64,000 nt of DNA from Pithys albifrons albifrons (taxonomy: Eukaryota > Chordata > Aves > Passeriformes > Thamnophilidae), in the NCBI RefSeq assembly GCF_047495875.1, contig NC_092497.1, positions 33,301,375 to 33,365,374 of the forward strand. The letters are read 5' to 3'. A program made the position numbers and the translations under genes. The first letter of the stretch is position 1. Each line of letters begins with the position of its first letter. The notes below the pieces were generated by a model. It saw only the letters and a list, made by a program, of their open reading frames with translations. It did no database searches and had not been told where the DNA came from. Shown here piece after piece: positions 38,315 through 52,135 of the stretch.

Positions 38315-38840
38315 TGTCTCAGGTTTGGCCTAGTTTTTTTACCAACCCTAGACTGCCTCCTTCCCCCCCCACCCCGAGTCTCCCTGGCAAAGGAAAAAAC
38401 CTGAAAAGAGAACTCAAAAGAAACTGAACTGAATTAAAAAGAAATTATATTTTCTAACATTTGCAATGACATACGCAATGTGTATACACTACGTAGGGCC
38501 CCACCCCCAGGGGAAAAGGGAGAATTGTAAACAAGAGGACTGGTTAACCAGAAATAGGGAGAAACAAAACCACACCAAAACACATGAAACAGACAAATAC
38601 AATTAAAGACTTCAGGTAAGGAGAATAAGCATGGAACAATCTGACCCAAATCCTGTGCCAGGAAAACCAACATAAACAGGGATCCTCTAGGCTCTCCCAG
38701 CTCCCCCAAGCTCGCCAGAAAAAGGAAGACCAAACTCCTTCCCATCTCCCCTCCTCCTCTGCTGCGTGGAAAACACGTGTGGAATACTTTGTAATGTCAA
38801 CTTCCTTAGTTACACTGGTTACTGAGGAAGTCATGGATCA
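38315..38840 (-). mobile_element. Probable solo ERV-L-like LTR
   Basis: On the minus strand it runs from TGATCCATGACTTCC to ..GGCCAAACCTGAGACA, with TG..CA termini and an end resembling the ERV-L LTRs in this window. The flanks are AACCT (38310-38314) and AACCG (38841-38845), a 4-of-5 target duplication. It lies only about 100 bp from the previous element and has a different LTR sequence, so it is a separate insertion. Confidence 0.5.
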
Positions 38841-38845
38841 AACCG

Positions 38846-40339
38846 ATTCTAAAAACCAAGGAAAAAAGAATTCCATGCCCATCATAGACAGAATGGATTG
38901 GATTTCAAGAGATTCAAATTTCTTCAATTGTGTAATCTGCATCACTTAATAGAGCGGGGAGCCCTATAAAGAGCAGTCCCCGATTCATTTAATTAGGCTA
39001 ACTACGGGTGAGGGAGTCATATAGGAAAGGGAGGAGCATTCAGTAGAGAGACTCTTTTATGTCACATCTCCTCCACTGTGACAGAGCTAAAGTTATCTAG
39101 TGCTTGACTTTTAAACTTTTAATGCTAGAAAGCATATGAATCACACATTTTGTACTATCCTCATTTTGAAATTGAAAGCTAGAGGCATTCTACCCAATGA
39201 TAATGGGAGAGAGGAGGGGAAGGAAAAAAGGCAACTGGTATATTCATTCTTTCAAATCAATAACACTTATGTGTAACTGTTCATTTCAGCATCATTATAC
39301 ACTTATATGTTCAGTAATCTTATATAGCTACTTTGTAAATTAACTAAAAATGAAAACCATACTTATTTTGTGCTCTCAACTGCATCCTAATGCCAAATTA
39401 GAAGGTACAGCCAAAGCTGTAATTTCCAAAGCTGAAAAATATACAGAGCTGAGACAAGCAACATTTGCTTTTCAAAGGTATCAAATGAGTTATGTACTGG
39501 TACCATAACTCCAGTGATCATTCCTTCTGTTGCAGAACTCTGAATATATATCCTTCCACTTTGCTGATGCATTGATAGGCAGAGATGTTCAGAATGTGGG
39601 GAGACAGACATATGGCAAGTTTAAAAATTTTAAAAAAGAGGAGACATAAATAGCCATAAACATTCATTACTAGAAATAAGAAAGAAAACAAACAACAGAA
39701 AAGAGAGGGAGGGAGGCAATATATCAGAGTTAATAAATAAATAGTCACCTTTAAACTATTAGATGAACTCTATTTACCCCACTTTATTATCATACTTAAC
39801 AGTTTAAGAATTTTGAATCCACTTCTTCTGAGGAAGGAAAGCACTGTTTACAGGTAAAGCAAACAGCCCTTTACTTCAGTTTAATTTCAGTGAAGGAGCT
39901 CTAAAATCTTTATTGTATAAAGGTAGTGTTTTATATTTTTCCTTTCTATAAATTCCACGTTTTTTACAGCCAGAACTTCCCATGACCTTCTAAAATGTCC
40001 TCTCAAAAAGTGGAAGCTATACAAATTCTTACAGGCTCATGAGTTTTTTTCACTGTTAACACATGTGTAGGTAGGCAGCGTACACTCAAAAGGCAAGACA
40101 CATGATGGCGCTTCCAGTGCCTGGGAGAGAAAGCCAGGTTGAACACATTGCTATCCTTTTGTCCTTCTACTGTGACAAATATTTCTTGTGAAGTGTGCAC
40201 AAGACATAATGTTCCTCTTCTTTTCCTTTCTGTCAGCTACATCTCTGAACCTCAGGATTCTATACTCAGTAATTTTAGATTTGAAAGGGTCAGCTTCTCC
40301 TTCCTTTTAGAGAGCAGGAAATTTTCTGTTAATTACATG
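38846..40339. other. Unannotated stretch
   Basis: AT-rich; nothing recognised. Confidence 0.5.
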
Positions 40340-40930
40340 TGATGCCTTAAAAGTCTGTAGAAAAAAAGACTCCAAGCCAAAGTTTTAGTAGGAGATAAGA
40401 TGAAGGGTAGTTATTTTAATGAACACCTAGGCTTGCCCAGCAATACATCAACACACATTTGGCCAAGCATAAATTTCCATGGCTTTTATAATATGATCCA
40501 TCCAATCATCACTTTACACATTTCCAGTTCCACCTCTGTCCTGCCCCAGTCCCACACCCCTAGGAATTGGGTCTGGGGTCAATGAGACCCCCTCTTCATC
40601 AGCCTCTTCTTCTTCAGCACACAAAGGGTTCTTGGAGAGTTTGCAGTGTTCTTGCCTCTGGGTCACTCTGCCCCATGTTTATGTCTTCTGATACCCTTCA
40701 ATCTTATACCTTGAAACAGAGACTAAACAGCTAAAGAATTTTAGCTCCCTGTTCTGGGACAGGGGATAGCAATAGAAAGACATTAAACTTAAGCTGCTAG
40801 AAATATTAACCCACTAAAAATCTACTTTGCTACAGCTACTTGTGTTCCCAAAATCTACAAAATGTGGAAATTAAAAAAGTCAAAAATCTTTCCTGCATCC
40901 CATGGAAAGTATAATTGAAAGTCTAATGAG
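40340..40930 (-). mobile_element. Dispersed repeat family X, copy 1
   Basis: This block matches 63060-63640 along its length, for example ttccatggcttttata, gggacaggggata and agaaatattaaccca. Both copies lie the same way. The minus strand of each holds a broken frame with MGQ..DPE and later a KAME..AW block, which looks like a decayed protein, perhaps a gag. The family was not recognised. Confidence 0.6.
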
Positions 40931-43900
40931 TCCACACAAGTCCTTACTACTGACAGTGTTCACATTCACATATTCTTTGCTTTTTTGCTCCTCTCCTTGA
41001 CTCAGACCTTCTTTAATGGAAGATTATCAATAAAGTGCTTGAATCACTAGCTAAAGATGCTCACTAGCAAGGTTAGGTAACTCAAATCATACAGAGTTAT
41101 CTGAGGCTACTATCTCTTCATTTTGAGAATAGAAACCATATATATGCAAGAGTGGCTTACTTTACCTTTTAATAGCAATGCTGTTGTCAACACCAAAAGC
41201 AGTTTGATGCATAATTTCAGATTTTTTTCCTTATCTGATTAAAGTATCCATTCCTCTATGAAAATATCCCTTCCTATATTCTTGAAAAATTAAAATCCAT
41301 AGATTCTGCTTTACTGTAGAGTGTCCAAAAAAACATCTCCACTACCGATTCTGAGACAGAACAGAGCAACATTTCAGGTTGTAAACATTACACTGAGGCT
41401 ATGCTAATATATTTTCCTCAGCTATCGAGAATTAGTATATAACAGCAGGCAGTACTTTCTAATATGCAAGACAAAACAGTAAGTTTAGGAACAAATATGT
41501 AATGATACAGTTTCATTTCAACTCTATAAATAAAAAAAATATATACCAGCTTAAAAAAAATATTGCTTTTGTGAGTGATTCTCTTTTGAATGTCTCACTA
41601 AGTAGGCCTGGGATTCAAAATAGGAATAGAAATTTTTAATCCCCAAGAAAGATATCCAAATGCATATCAACAACATTCAACCTACAGAGGGCAGCTGGTA
41701 AGCTGGATTGTATTGTTTTTGAAAATCACTATGACAAAGTTGTTTATGCAGCAAAACAAACTGTTCTCTGTGTCCGTTAACAAGGCTGGCTTTGTACAGC
41801 ACAGACTTCTGCAGTGTTGACTCCTGTTTGGAACAATTTCACACTAATTATAAATAAGAGAAAAGGCTGTGTTCATAAGCCTGTGTTCTTGAGCCCCACT
41901 CGAGACATCTTTCTAATTACTCTTTCTGAAGAGTTGTAACCTTCAGAATAACAGAGTTGCACAAACAGGACAGGGAAAAATATATTGTTAATAACTATCA
42001 GCTTGCTGTGCAAATTGCAGTGCAAATTGTATATAACATTACCCAAATTACATGAAATTACAAACTATTAAATGCTGTCAAGGTCTATCTTCTAAGGCTG
42101 CAATCATGGTGAGTTTTGATGTGTTTAGCCACAAGAGGCTTATACAATGAATAAAAGAGCTACTATCATGAAAGAAATCTAATAATTGAATGATGCACTA
42201 AACGTAGGTACAGATCTGTATACATGATTATTATGGAATACTATACAACCAACAAAATAAACATGCATTTTGACGGCATTCACTTATAGAAATAATCCCC
42301 CTTAAATCCATGGTGCTACCTGTACAAGTGCCAGATGTCATAATTCTTGTCATAAATGTGCTTTATTTATGAATACGTTTGAAAACGCAGAAATTCTGAA
42401 CCTATTTAGAAAAAACCTAGTAAACTACCACTACAAAGCATCTTGCAAATTATTTGGTATGAATCTAAGCAGTTTTTCTTATAATTTAATCTCATTTCTA
42501 AAATCTGAAGAAGAATCCAACAAAAAAGAATAGGGGAAAAAATTTTCTTCAGGAAACAGAAGAGAGTGTATGTAGTTTATGATTTAATTGATGTATACTA
42601 ACTTTCCACTCTGAAATCAAACCTGTATCTGAGATCTAGCAAGAGTTATGTCTCTTGTACCTGCATATTAAATGTCAAATATAAATGAGAAATAGGAGTA
42701 GAAAGAAAATTAATTGCAGGTCTTGTTGAGAAAGACATTATTGTCTAGACTTAAAATGCAACACTCCCAAATGTTTTTGTCTCTCATGGCAAATCTTTTC
42801 CTAACTTCACTCTGTTCTCAAGGAAATAAATATTAATAGAATTTCTCTTATGATGATGACAGCAGTGTTACTGCATGGGACTTGTGATCTCAGTTTCAAG
42901 ATTGCTTGTAAAATTAGTGGGGGACTAATTCCATTTCCTAATGAGCCTTTCATCTTTCCGTTGCTTTACTTGAAAACAAAAGTATGACTTCTTGATAACT
43001 TGTCAAAATTAACTGAGTTTTTTTTCAAGGACTAGAAAAAACTGGAATAATTTTTAGGTCCCACATCCTGTGATTAAAAAGACAGTTCTAGCTATTTGTG
43101 CTTGCTTGCAATGGATAGGGGGACAATAACCTGCTACTCTACTGCTTGTAAGAAATGAATTCTAAACATCCTGAATTACATGTCAGAAGTTGTCAGCCTT
43201 AATTTGAGGAATAAAATAGTCTGCAGGTTGGAATAATTGTCTTGTTTCCACAAACATATATCTTTAACTCTCAAATATTGAAAGGATTTTCTGTAAATTA
43301 TTTTAATGCCTCTAACTAGTGAAAAGCATTACAGATGATCACCCCATCTTCTTTCCACTTCTTTCCACTTTATTTTATTCCATAAAATAAATTAATAACA
43401 TTGGATTTCAAACATGTAAGATAAATTTCATGTAGTTCAAATATCCTTTTTATGCTCTGATGGACTGATAGAATCAAATCCCATGAAGTTTTTCATAACT
43501 TCCTAGAAATAATTACTTTTTTTTTCTATAGAAGTTTGGGATACAACTTATAACTCATTGTTAATAATATTGAAATGTAGTCCAAGTGCCTCTGCATATA
43601 TTTTAATTGCATGTTACTAGTTCTTTTGTTTAATTTAATTTTGCTTTTAACAAGACAGTGATGCATATCTGTTACATCTTTGTTCCTCCATGTAAATTTC
43701 AATTCTAATCTGCTAAATATGATATATATACTAAATAGTACAGAAAAGATTTGTCTCAATTCTACTTGCTACTTCTCATTTTCAGTTTTCATCATTTGTG
43801 TCTATTGTCAATGCCAGTACATTTTGAATATGTTGTTTTTCTTCTGAAAATAATCCACACAACACTAATTGTATGTATTAATTTTCTTGTAAAACTATAT

Positions 43901-46900
43901 AAAACCATATAAATATAGAAAATTAAGAAAAATACTGTTTAAAAGGTTCTCATTATGGCTTTCCAAAGAATGTTCTGACATTAAAATAACTTTACAATGC
44001 AAAAAAGAAAAAAAAATAGTACACAACTATAACTGGAATATTCGTATTGGAAACTGAGTCACTTCTTTTACATATTTTTGTTTGTCTAAAGGTGAGAAAA
44101 GAAAGCATTTTAGCAAGGCAGACTTTGTAGTCTTTCCAAAATAGTACATTTTGCCAACAATGCTTACCTACATTGTCTGTGACCAATGGACTTCCCATAA
44201 AATTTTGTCATTTTCAGAGAGCAATATCATCTCTAATGGCATCATCTACTGGTCAACAATTTAAGGTCAGTCTTCTGATATTTTTGAAAACTCTGTCCTC
44301 TACTGGTTGGATTTTGAAATCAAATATTCACAAATCACATTTCCAATGGCAGATCTCCATGAACAGGTCAATATTGGATGAAAAACTTAAGTGAAAATGA
44401 AAAGCACTCACTATTTTCAATATAGATATATGAACAGGCTTTCTAACCAATATACATTTCCTTCTCATATGACAATAACCTTTAGCAATAACAAAATCCA
44501 AGTTAAACTATGATTGTTGATTCAGTCTCATTTACTTCTTCTCCTTTCAGTGTTCCCCTTTCACCTGATTTTTAATCTCCCTCTCCTTTTTTTCTTTTCC
44601 TCTAGAAACAGTGATACATGAACCCTTGAAACTCCAGACTGAACCTTCCAGCAATAAAATTTATTTTATGTTTTAGTACCATGATGATCCTCTAAGGGAC
44701 TCTAGTGGTAACCAAGTAACAAAAAGATACAGTTAGGTTTTTGGGATGATAATGCAGAGAACCCATCTTTCCAGTTATTTTTTTGAGTATCTTTATCATG
44801 TCTTTTGCAATAAAAGCAAAGTACAGATCAGCAAAGGGACACAGTATTAAGGCTTTTAGATCAAAATCTGAGGAAATGACCACTGACTTTCAGCAAGAAA
44901 TGATCTAGGTAAGAATAGAATGAAGTACAGAGTATTTTAATAACTCCATGTCCCTATTTGATAAGGAGAACACAGCTTAGAGTCTATGGACTAACAGAGT
45001 TGGTAATAATAAACTATATGTATTTCACATGCAGGGTGTTTTTGTTTTGTTTTGGTTTGGATTTATAGGTTTTGGGGGCTTTTTTTGAGTGTCAGTTCTC
45101 TACTGCTATTTCACTCTCCACCCAGTCTTGGACTTAAATTGAAGAATAAATCATCAGGAGAGCTGCTAGTTCTGAAGCCTGTCTTCAAACCTCTCCTGGC
45201 AAGCTTTTGTGCAAATACTAAATTAAGAACTTGAGCATTTTCATATCCTTATTCATTCAATATATGGTTTCATTGTTTCATTCTGACTCTAATTCTCCAT
45301 TTTCATGTTATACACATGGATAGAACTGGAAAAATATTTCATCATGTGTCTGACTTTTCCTGATGATTATATTAATGTAACTGAGCAGTCCTATTAGGGA
45401 AAAAGCTTGTATACATACAGATCGATTACATTCCTCCTGACTATCAAATACTTCCATTTATCTATTTTTTTGACCTTTAACAGGACATCAGTTCATTATA
45501 GCACCAAAAATCCAGCTTCTGGCATTAAATTTTTTTTAACACCACTATTTCCCATTCTTTTTTTAAACGAATACATTTTATTCAGCATAAAAGTAATAGG
45601 AAAAAAGTGTGGGCTGCATAAAAGTCCTTTGTCAGTGCTTTTGAACTCTTTAGTTTTGGACTACAAAGAGTCCAGCGCACTGCCTCTCTCCACCACAGAA
45701 CAGAAGCAACTGAGCACTGTCTTTTTTTTTTAATCTAGATATACAGGATACATTACTGAGGGCCCGTAAAAAGGTTTATGAACCTTTATGGAAATCAGAG
45801 GTGAAAATGACAGTTCAAATGTCTAGTCTGGGTTTAAAAGATCTATGGTAATCTATTTTGACTTAGATACTGAGAAAGGAAAAAATACAGCCAAGCAAAG
45901 CAGAGTTCAGACATATTACTCTCTTTGTCTGCTCCTGCCCTTTCCTGGGGCTGTAAAGCCCAGAGCATTCTCTGCTAATGAAAGTGACTCTAGAGAGGTT
46001 ACCAATATATGTTATTTCTCATTAGTTATCTCCTTAGGATACTGCTAAGACACAAAGCCTGCATGATTCTTTTCAGCTGCAATGAGTCAGGATCCATGCT
46101 GGCTTGAAGCATGTGTCATTTCTGAATTTCAATGGAATGGATGGAATAGATTTTTTAAAAAATATTTCCTGTTTTATGTAGGAAGTTTTATAGAGCAGTT
46201 GATCAGATGGAAAGCAAAAATATGCTGGTTAGTCAATTAATATTTGACCCAATTTTGACAAACCTCCAGAAAAAAATAAAAATCTTTTAGAAAAAGAAAA
46301 GTTCTATTATTTCCTGTGAACCATCAAAATCCTTTAAATTCAGTCCCTGTCATGAAACACCACCGGGTTCTATTTTCTTCCACTAATCCAAACTATTTTT
46401 ACTGAACATGGGATTTCTGGCAAAACCAAAACAGATTATGTTTTGTAGAAACCCCCATTTTTACTCCTTTGAGAGGAAACAGGGAAAAGAAAATTCTTTC
46501 CTTTTATTGTATTTCTTTGACAATTCACACTAGTATAATTTCTAGGCCTTCTCTAGCTTTTTTATTTTCATGTACTGACAAACTTGGTGGACAATTTTTC
46601 CTCTGAAGAGGAAAAAATATCAAGTATTCAAAATGCCAGTCCTGGAAACTATGCCTGGTGTATAAATTCATACATTACATTGTCTGCTTAAATAATAGTT
46701 AAAGTAATCAATGACAAATGTCTCTCTATCACTCTCAGTGGACTTCCTGTCGACTAAGACTCCAAATCCCTTTTTGGAAATAATAGAAGAAAAACTATCA
46801 TCAGCTATTATCACAATCATGCCTCTTCTTTAGAAGCCTATGGGTATTCTGCATGACCTACATTTTGAGACAGGCACAAGTTGCAACGTCAACTATCTCA

Positions 46901-49652
46901 ACTTGAAGGAGTTTGGGTGCTTAATTTTTAACAGAGATGGCTCTCAAACTTCCAGGAAGAGAACATTATAAGTGTTTGGTACCAATTTTTTGCTGGGTCT
47001 CAAAGAATGCATCTAAAAGTGCAGTACATATAATTATATTTATTGTATATATATATGAGACCTATTGTTGCTACTTCATAATACATGAGTATCATTATGA
47101 AAATGAGGATGCCTATTGATAGTCAATGTATATTATATTACAGTTGCTGTATAAACACAGGACTGAACTCAAGGAGTTTGCAACTGTGACTGAAGAAGAC
47201 AAACAATGAAAAATTTTTAGCACAGAGATGCTTGAAAATTAATGACAGACAAATAAGGCCTTATCTATTCAGATGGCTTAATGTTAATAAGCTTGGGTTA
47301 GAATTTTACAGTCCACTAACTGCTTCATAAAAAGACCACCTTTAAATGAGGTACTTTTAAGGTAGAACAAGTTGTTTCATGCTGTTTCCTCACAGGGAGT
47401 TAATGCAGAGTAACCAATGTACTGTGAATTTGCACCCCAGTTTACCATGGAATAACTTCCCTCAATAGATAACTCTTGATACAACATGTGTAGTGAAATC
47501 AACAGTGAAGTCTCAGTAATTAATATTAAAAACTATTCAGGTTCTGAAGTTTTACATTCCAGGTTCTTCATCTGTCTCTATTTGCAGCTTTTTTTGGTAG
47601 GATGAGTTATAGTTGCAGATTTGTCATATGGTTCTTCTTCTCAAGCTCTAAATGATCACATGCAAAAAAATTGGCATCTCTAAGAAAGAAAAAAATAATG
47701 AAGTTTTCTCATTGATTCCAGAAATGCTTATTCCCTCTTCATAAAATGTTTTGTCAACACATGGAGAGGCAGAAAGTCTCTCATCCTACTGAACTGATCA
47801 AGATACTACAAACAAAAATACTATGAGTTACTAAGAAAAGTCAGTTTGAATTTGTTTGTAAATAAATCACAAAATTAAACATGCTTCAACAAAGTCTTTA
47901 AATCATTGCAGGAAGAAGCGTTAACAAAAGATCTTATTCTTGCTATGTTCAATTCACAAGCCATCATAAAATAAGGGTAAACTTGACAGGGAGAGTGTCT
48001 GAAATCTGCCTCTAAAAATCATATAACAGCCAATCTTTGTTATTGTTACACTGAAATGATTTTTTTTTAGTGGTCACATTTGAATAACAATTACTCCATT
48101 TTGTACTGCTTCAGGGATACATAAGCAGACCTACTGGAAAAGAGACCATTAAAATGCAAATGAAAATTTGAAGTCACCTGAGCACTGGCTTTTTTTTTCT
48201 CTTTTTTTCACCCCAGGACTAAGATGTAAGAAAGATCAAAAGAGCATTTGAGAAAGTTAAAAAATAACAGGTCTGAGAAAAGTTGGTGCTTCGGCATTTG
48301 TGTTTTCCATAGTAAAAAGAACCAAGTATGGCAGTTCATTAATTTCTGAAGAACAAACATTTCAACAGATAGCAAATATTTGTCTTAAAATAAAAGTTAT
48401 TTTAATGGAAAATACTGAAAACTCCATTGTTAAGTATGGAAATCAATATCTTTCCTTATGTAATGCATCTATTTTGTGAGGAGAAAAGCAAGGGTTGAGG
48501 GAACAAACTTGTTTAAACAAAGGAATTTTTTACTATAAGGATGCCAAATAGGTTTTTCATACTGGACAAACAGAACTGATAGACTGAAACATCTGACAGG
48601 AGAAAATAGCTGTGAGAAGATGACATATTGGAACATAAAGAGGGACATATTTTTTGTTTCTGTTATGTCTCCTGTAGGACTATTCCACATTTCACTGGAC
48701 CTGTCCACTGGGAAGAAACAGAAGGCAGCATAGCAGGCAAAGTTGTGTGGAGCCCAGAGAAAGCATGCAGGAAAGGACACATATTCTCTCCAGGCAGCGG
48801 AGCTCTCTAAGCTTTTGCACCCTTATCACCCTTGTGAAAATTTCAGCATACATTTCTCCAGAAGCAATTTGGACCAGAAAAGCAGTGGGATAAGAGAAGA
48901 CTAACAGTATTCTCCTCCCACCCTGAGCTGTTGAATTATCTGGTTCACAAGGACAAACTAGCAGGAGAGGTTATAGTATGTGTTTTCTTTGGGGCTGCAA
49001 GAATAATTTGACGCCAGGTGTTGAAGCATGGAAACTCTACAAGGTGCAGGAGTCAGTGGCCAGCTTGTGATTTAGAGCTTCAGAGAAAGACTTTTAGTCT
49101 GGAATGACAGAGTAGATGCAAAAATTCAAGCTCATCAGGATATAGTAGAATTCCACTCTGGATATTTGTCTTAATGAAAATTTTTCATGCTTGCATTCTG
49201 AAGAAATGGTGTCTCTGTTGAGGATCTTTTGTTCATTTGTCTTGGCTTATTTAATATAATTTGTGTAGCATTGATATCTTACAGTCTTGCATGTCCTGGT
49301 TTGTGAGGGCAACATAGCAAGAAAAGCTAAATAGTAATTTTTGACAGGATCATTGCAATCATAACAACTCTTGAGCAAACTGCTCCACCTGCTGAGAAAA
49401 AAAAAGCAAACAAAAACCAAACTAACAAAAACCCCACAACCAAGGTCCTGCTATAAGAACAAAAATCTGTCTTTCAGCCCTATAGCATCAAATTAAAATA
49501 TTTAAATTAATTTAAATAATCATCCATATGTGTATCAAATATGATCAGAGAATGAGTCTGGTAGAATATCAAGCAAGTGTGAGAAGAGCTAAGAGTGTCT
49601 TGCAAAGAATAGAAAAACACCTTAGTAGGACAGATGGATGTGTTGAGATACG
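40931..49652. other. AT-rich stretch with no recognised gene
   Basis: I found no exon, RNA gene or named repeat. Several frames near 100 codons exist (for example 45407-45733 plus, 48469-48780 minus), but they have random composition and no domain. Ancient repeats may be hidden. Confidence 0.55.
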
Positions 49653-49740
49653 GAATCATAGACTCATCAAGGTTGAAACAGATCTTTGAGACCATCCAGT
49701 GCAATCATCAACCCAGCGCTACAACTGTAACCACTAAACA
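49653..49740 (-). mobile_element. CR1 3'-end fragment
   Basis: The plus strand reads ggaatcatagactcatcaagg..gaaacagatctttgagacc, the antisense of the CR1 3' UTR with its ATTCTATGATTC-type tail. Only about 90 bp remain. Confidence 0.75.
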
Positions 49741-50032
49741 ACTACATATTTTTCACAGAATATTATGGACCACAGGCTTGTTGGGTCCATAGGCTTGTTT
49801 ATTCCATCATAACTTAGAAGTTCTCATTCCTTTTTAGAGTGAATTATGGTCATCCTCCATAAGGACAGCATCTAGTTTAAAATGAATTTTCAAGAGTTTC
49901 AGAATGGGTTTTCAGAGCGACATCAGAGAAAAGCAGAATGACAGCTTGAAAAACAGGGTTTGAGTCAGAGATATTTGTGTGAACTGTTCCTGTAGGATAT
50001 GTTTGTGTATACACACACAAAGCTGTGTATTT

Positions 50033-50290
50033 TGAGCTACGGAATCACAAAACCAACTACGTTGGAAAAGACCTCAAAGATCACCAAGTTCAACCAATGA
50101 CCCAACACCACCTTGTCAACTAGACCATGGCACCAAGTGTCAAATCCACTCTTTTCTTAATTACCTCCAACAGTGACTCCACAACAGCCTTGAGAAGCCC
50201 GTTCTAATCACCCTTTCTGTGAAGAACTTCTTTCTAATGTCCAACCTAAAACTCCACAGGTAGAGCTTAAAACTGTTCTCTCATCTTGTC
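50033..50290 (-). mobile_element. CR1 3'-end fragment adjoining RTE copy 2
   Basis: The sequence ggaatcacaaaacc..gttggaaaagacctcaaagatcacc and the later gaagaacttctttctaatgtccaacc are antisense CR1 3' region. It stops at about 50290, where truncated RTE sequence starts about 10 bp further on. Confidence 0.85.
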
Positions 50291-50300
50291 ACTCTAGAGA

Positions 50301-51157
50301 GTGCCAGTGCTTGAATTGAGGATGCATCCAGGTTGTCTTCAGGTTCTCTTTCTGTTGAAAGACAGTGTTGGTGATGGTGAGCTGCTGTTCTGCACAAAAC
50401 TCTAGCAGGAGGCGTCCGTTGTCGTTGCAGTTTGCAACACCATGCTTGCCCAGGGCTCCTTTCCAGACTTCAGAGTTCTTGCATACTCTGGCATTGAAGT
50501 TACCAAGGATTATGATTTTATCATCTGCAGGAACCTTTTGGGTGAGGCGGCGCAGTTGGGTGTAGAATTTGTCTTTTTCCGCTGGGTCAGCTTAGAGAGT
50601 TGGGGCATATACACTAAAAAGAACAACATGTTGCTTGTTGTGTAGTGGGAGGCGTAAGGACATAATGCGATTGGAATGACCAGTTGGCAAATTTTCAGTT
50701 TTGGAGGCAGTGGAGTTTTTAATCATGAAGCCAACTCCTGAAAGGTGTCTTTCGGTTTTGGGTTTGCCTGACCAGTAGAATGTGTAGCCAGCACCATATT
50801 CTTTAAGTCTGCCTTCATTATGATGGCTAACTTCACTGCGAGAGCAATGTCGATGTTGAGTCGTGACAGTTCATGGGCAATTAGAGCAGAATGATGCTCA
50901 GGACATCCACTATCTCCAGTATCAAGCATGGTTCTGACGTTCCAACATGTGAGTGTTAGTTTGAACATGCCTTTGGAGGCAGGTGTATGCCTTGGAATTC
51001 TCTTTGTCTTTTGTTTTCGTTTGATCACTTTGGAAGATGCTGGTAGACCACAGTTATCCAACTGGGTGTGGAGATGAACTGTGTTTAGGCCACCTTTTCC
51101 AGATCCCTCTCCACGTGGAGCAAGCAATGCTGTCCTTAGAAAAGGCTGCTTGGTCAT
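50301..51157 (-). pseudogene. RTE ORF, copy 2: N-terminus and endonuclease (truncated)
   Basis: It opens at ATG 51157 with MTKQPFLRTALLAPRGEG and reads without interruption through a basic segment (KRKQKTKRIPR) into the endonuclease start CWNVRTM, ending by frameshift at 50723. The remainder carries GNFN (50493-50504) and stops where the element is cut. It shows that the ORF has about 65 residues in front of the endonuclease. No catalytic protein can be made. Confidence 0.82.
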
Positions 51158-51730
51158 TCAGGACGCTGCCCTACGAGACTGTCATCTCCAGGGTCAGTCT
51201 CTAATGACCGATGTCCTGAATTGTCTGCATGCAGGGTTGGGTCTGCAGCTTTCAGCACTTCCTATCACCTGCCATTTCAACCCTCATGTGTCGCTACAGG
51301 GCTTTGCAATGTGTATGAACCCTTCGAGCCTGTGCAATGGATTTTTATGTGAGGCACAGCATGTGTGGAACTTGCCCCACCCTTTACTCCTAAGGTTCAT
51401 CTTCCAGGGCTGAGTGAGTTTGGATGGTGACAGTGAATACCTCAGGATGTAGGTTTAGTTAGAGTATCCTTCTCTCAGATGGATGGCCTTACAGTGCTAA
51501 CAGAGCTCCATCTGCCTGGATTTGGAGTTAGAGTTGTCCTTCTCCTAGGATGGTTGCCAGTGGGCTAGTGAGCCCATCCTGCCTGTGGACACACTTTTTC
51601 TGACCCTTCAGCTGAGACTTGTATGGCATGGGAGATCCTACTGGAGGCACATACCACTGGCAGCATAGCACACAACCTTATGAGGGCATGCAAGCCTCTC
51701 CCCTGCGACAAGGGGGTGTCCCCAGAGAAG
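50301..51730 (-). mobile_element. RTE-clade LINE, copy 2 (5' end kept, 3' part lost)
   Basis: This copy retains the 5' terminus (plus 51721-51730, same end as copies 1 and 3), the whole 5' region and the ORF start, but breaks inside the endonuclease at about 50301. The reverse transcriptase, 3' UTR and tail are missing. LINE truncation normally removes the 5' end, so this loss must come from a later deletion or rearrangement, which left it abutting a CR1 fragment. It shares with copy 1 the variant of the segment after GNFN (CKNSE), so those two are closer to each other than to copy 3. Confidence 0.88.
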
Positions 51731-51774
51731 AGCTCTGGAGTACTTAGCAGTCGAATGACAGGCACCTATTGGAG

Positions 51775-52135
51775 AATGTCAGGAGGATGGACATGAAAAT
51801 GATCAGAGGACAGTAGCACCTATCCTACAAACGAAGACTGAAGAGTTTGGAGCTGTTCATCCTGGAGAAGAGAATGCTCCAGGGAAATTTTTACTGTGGC
51901 CCTTCAGTACTTAAAAGGGATGTATAATAAAGATGTGGATAGAGTTTTAAGTGGGCCCTAAAATAACAGGACAAGTGTTGATGATTTTAAACCAAGAAAA
52001 AGCATTTTGCAATGGGAATGTTGAGACAGTGGAAGAGGCCGCTCACAGAGAAGGTTGGGTGCTCCATCCCTGAAAATATTCAAAGTCAGGTCAGACAGGG
52101 CTCTGAGCAACCTTGTTTATTTGAAGACATCCCTG
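51775..52135 (+). mobile_element. CR1 LINE fragment (divergent)
   Basis: In the plus direction it reads as the end of CR1 ORF2 and the 3' UTR: gaagactgaagagtttggagctgttc, ctggagaagagaatgctcc, gaagaggccgctcacag, and near the end cagggctctgagcaacctt. Many differences and small gaps show that it is old. It lies opposite in strand to the CR1 piece on the other side of RTE copy 2. Confidence 0.8.

Noticed and set aside
45407..45733. 108-codon plus frame
   Set aside because: No motif, homopolymer-rich end, no splice or promoter context; expected by chance over 64 kb.
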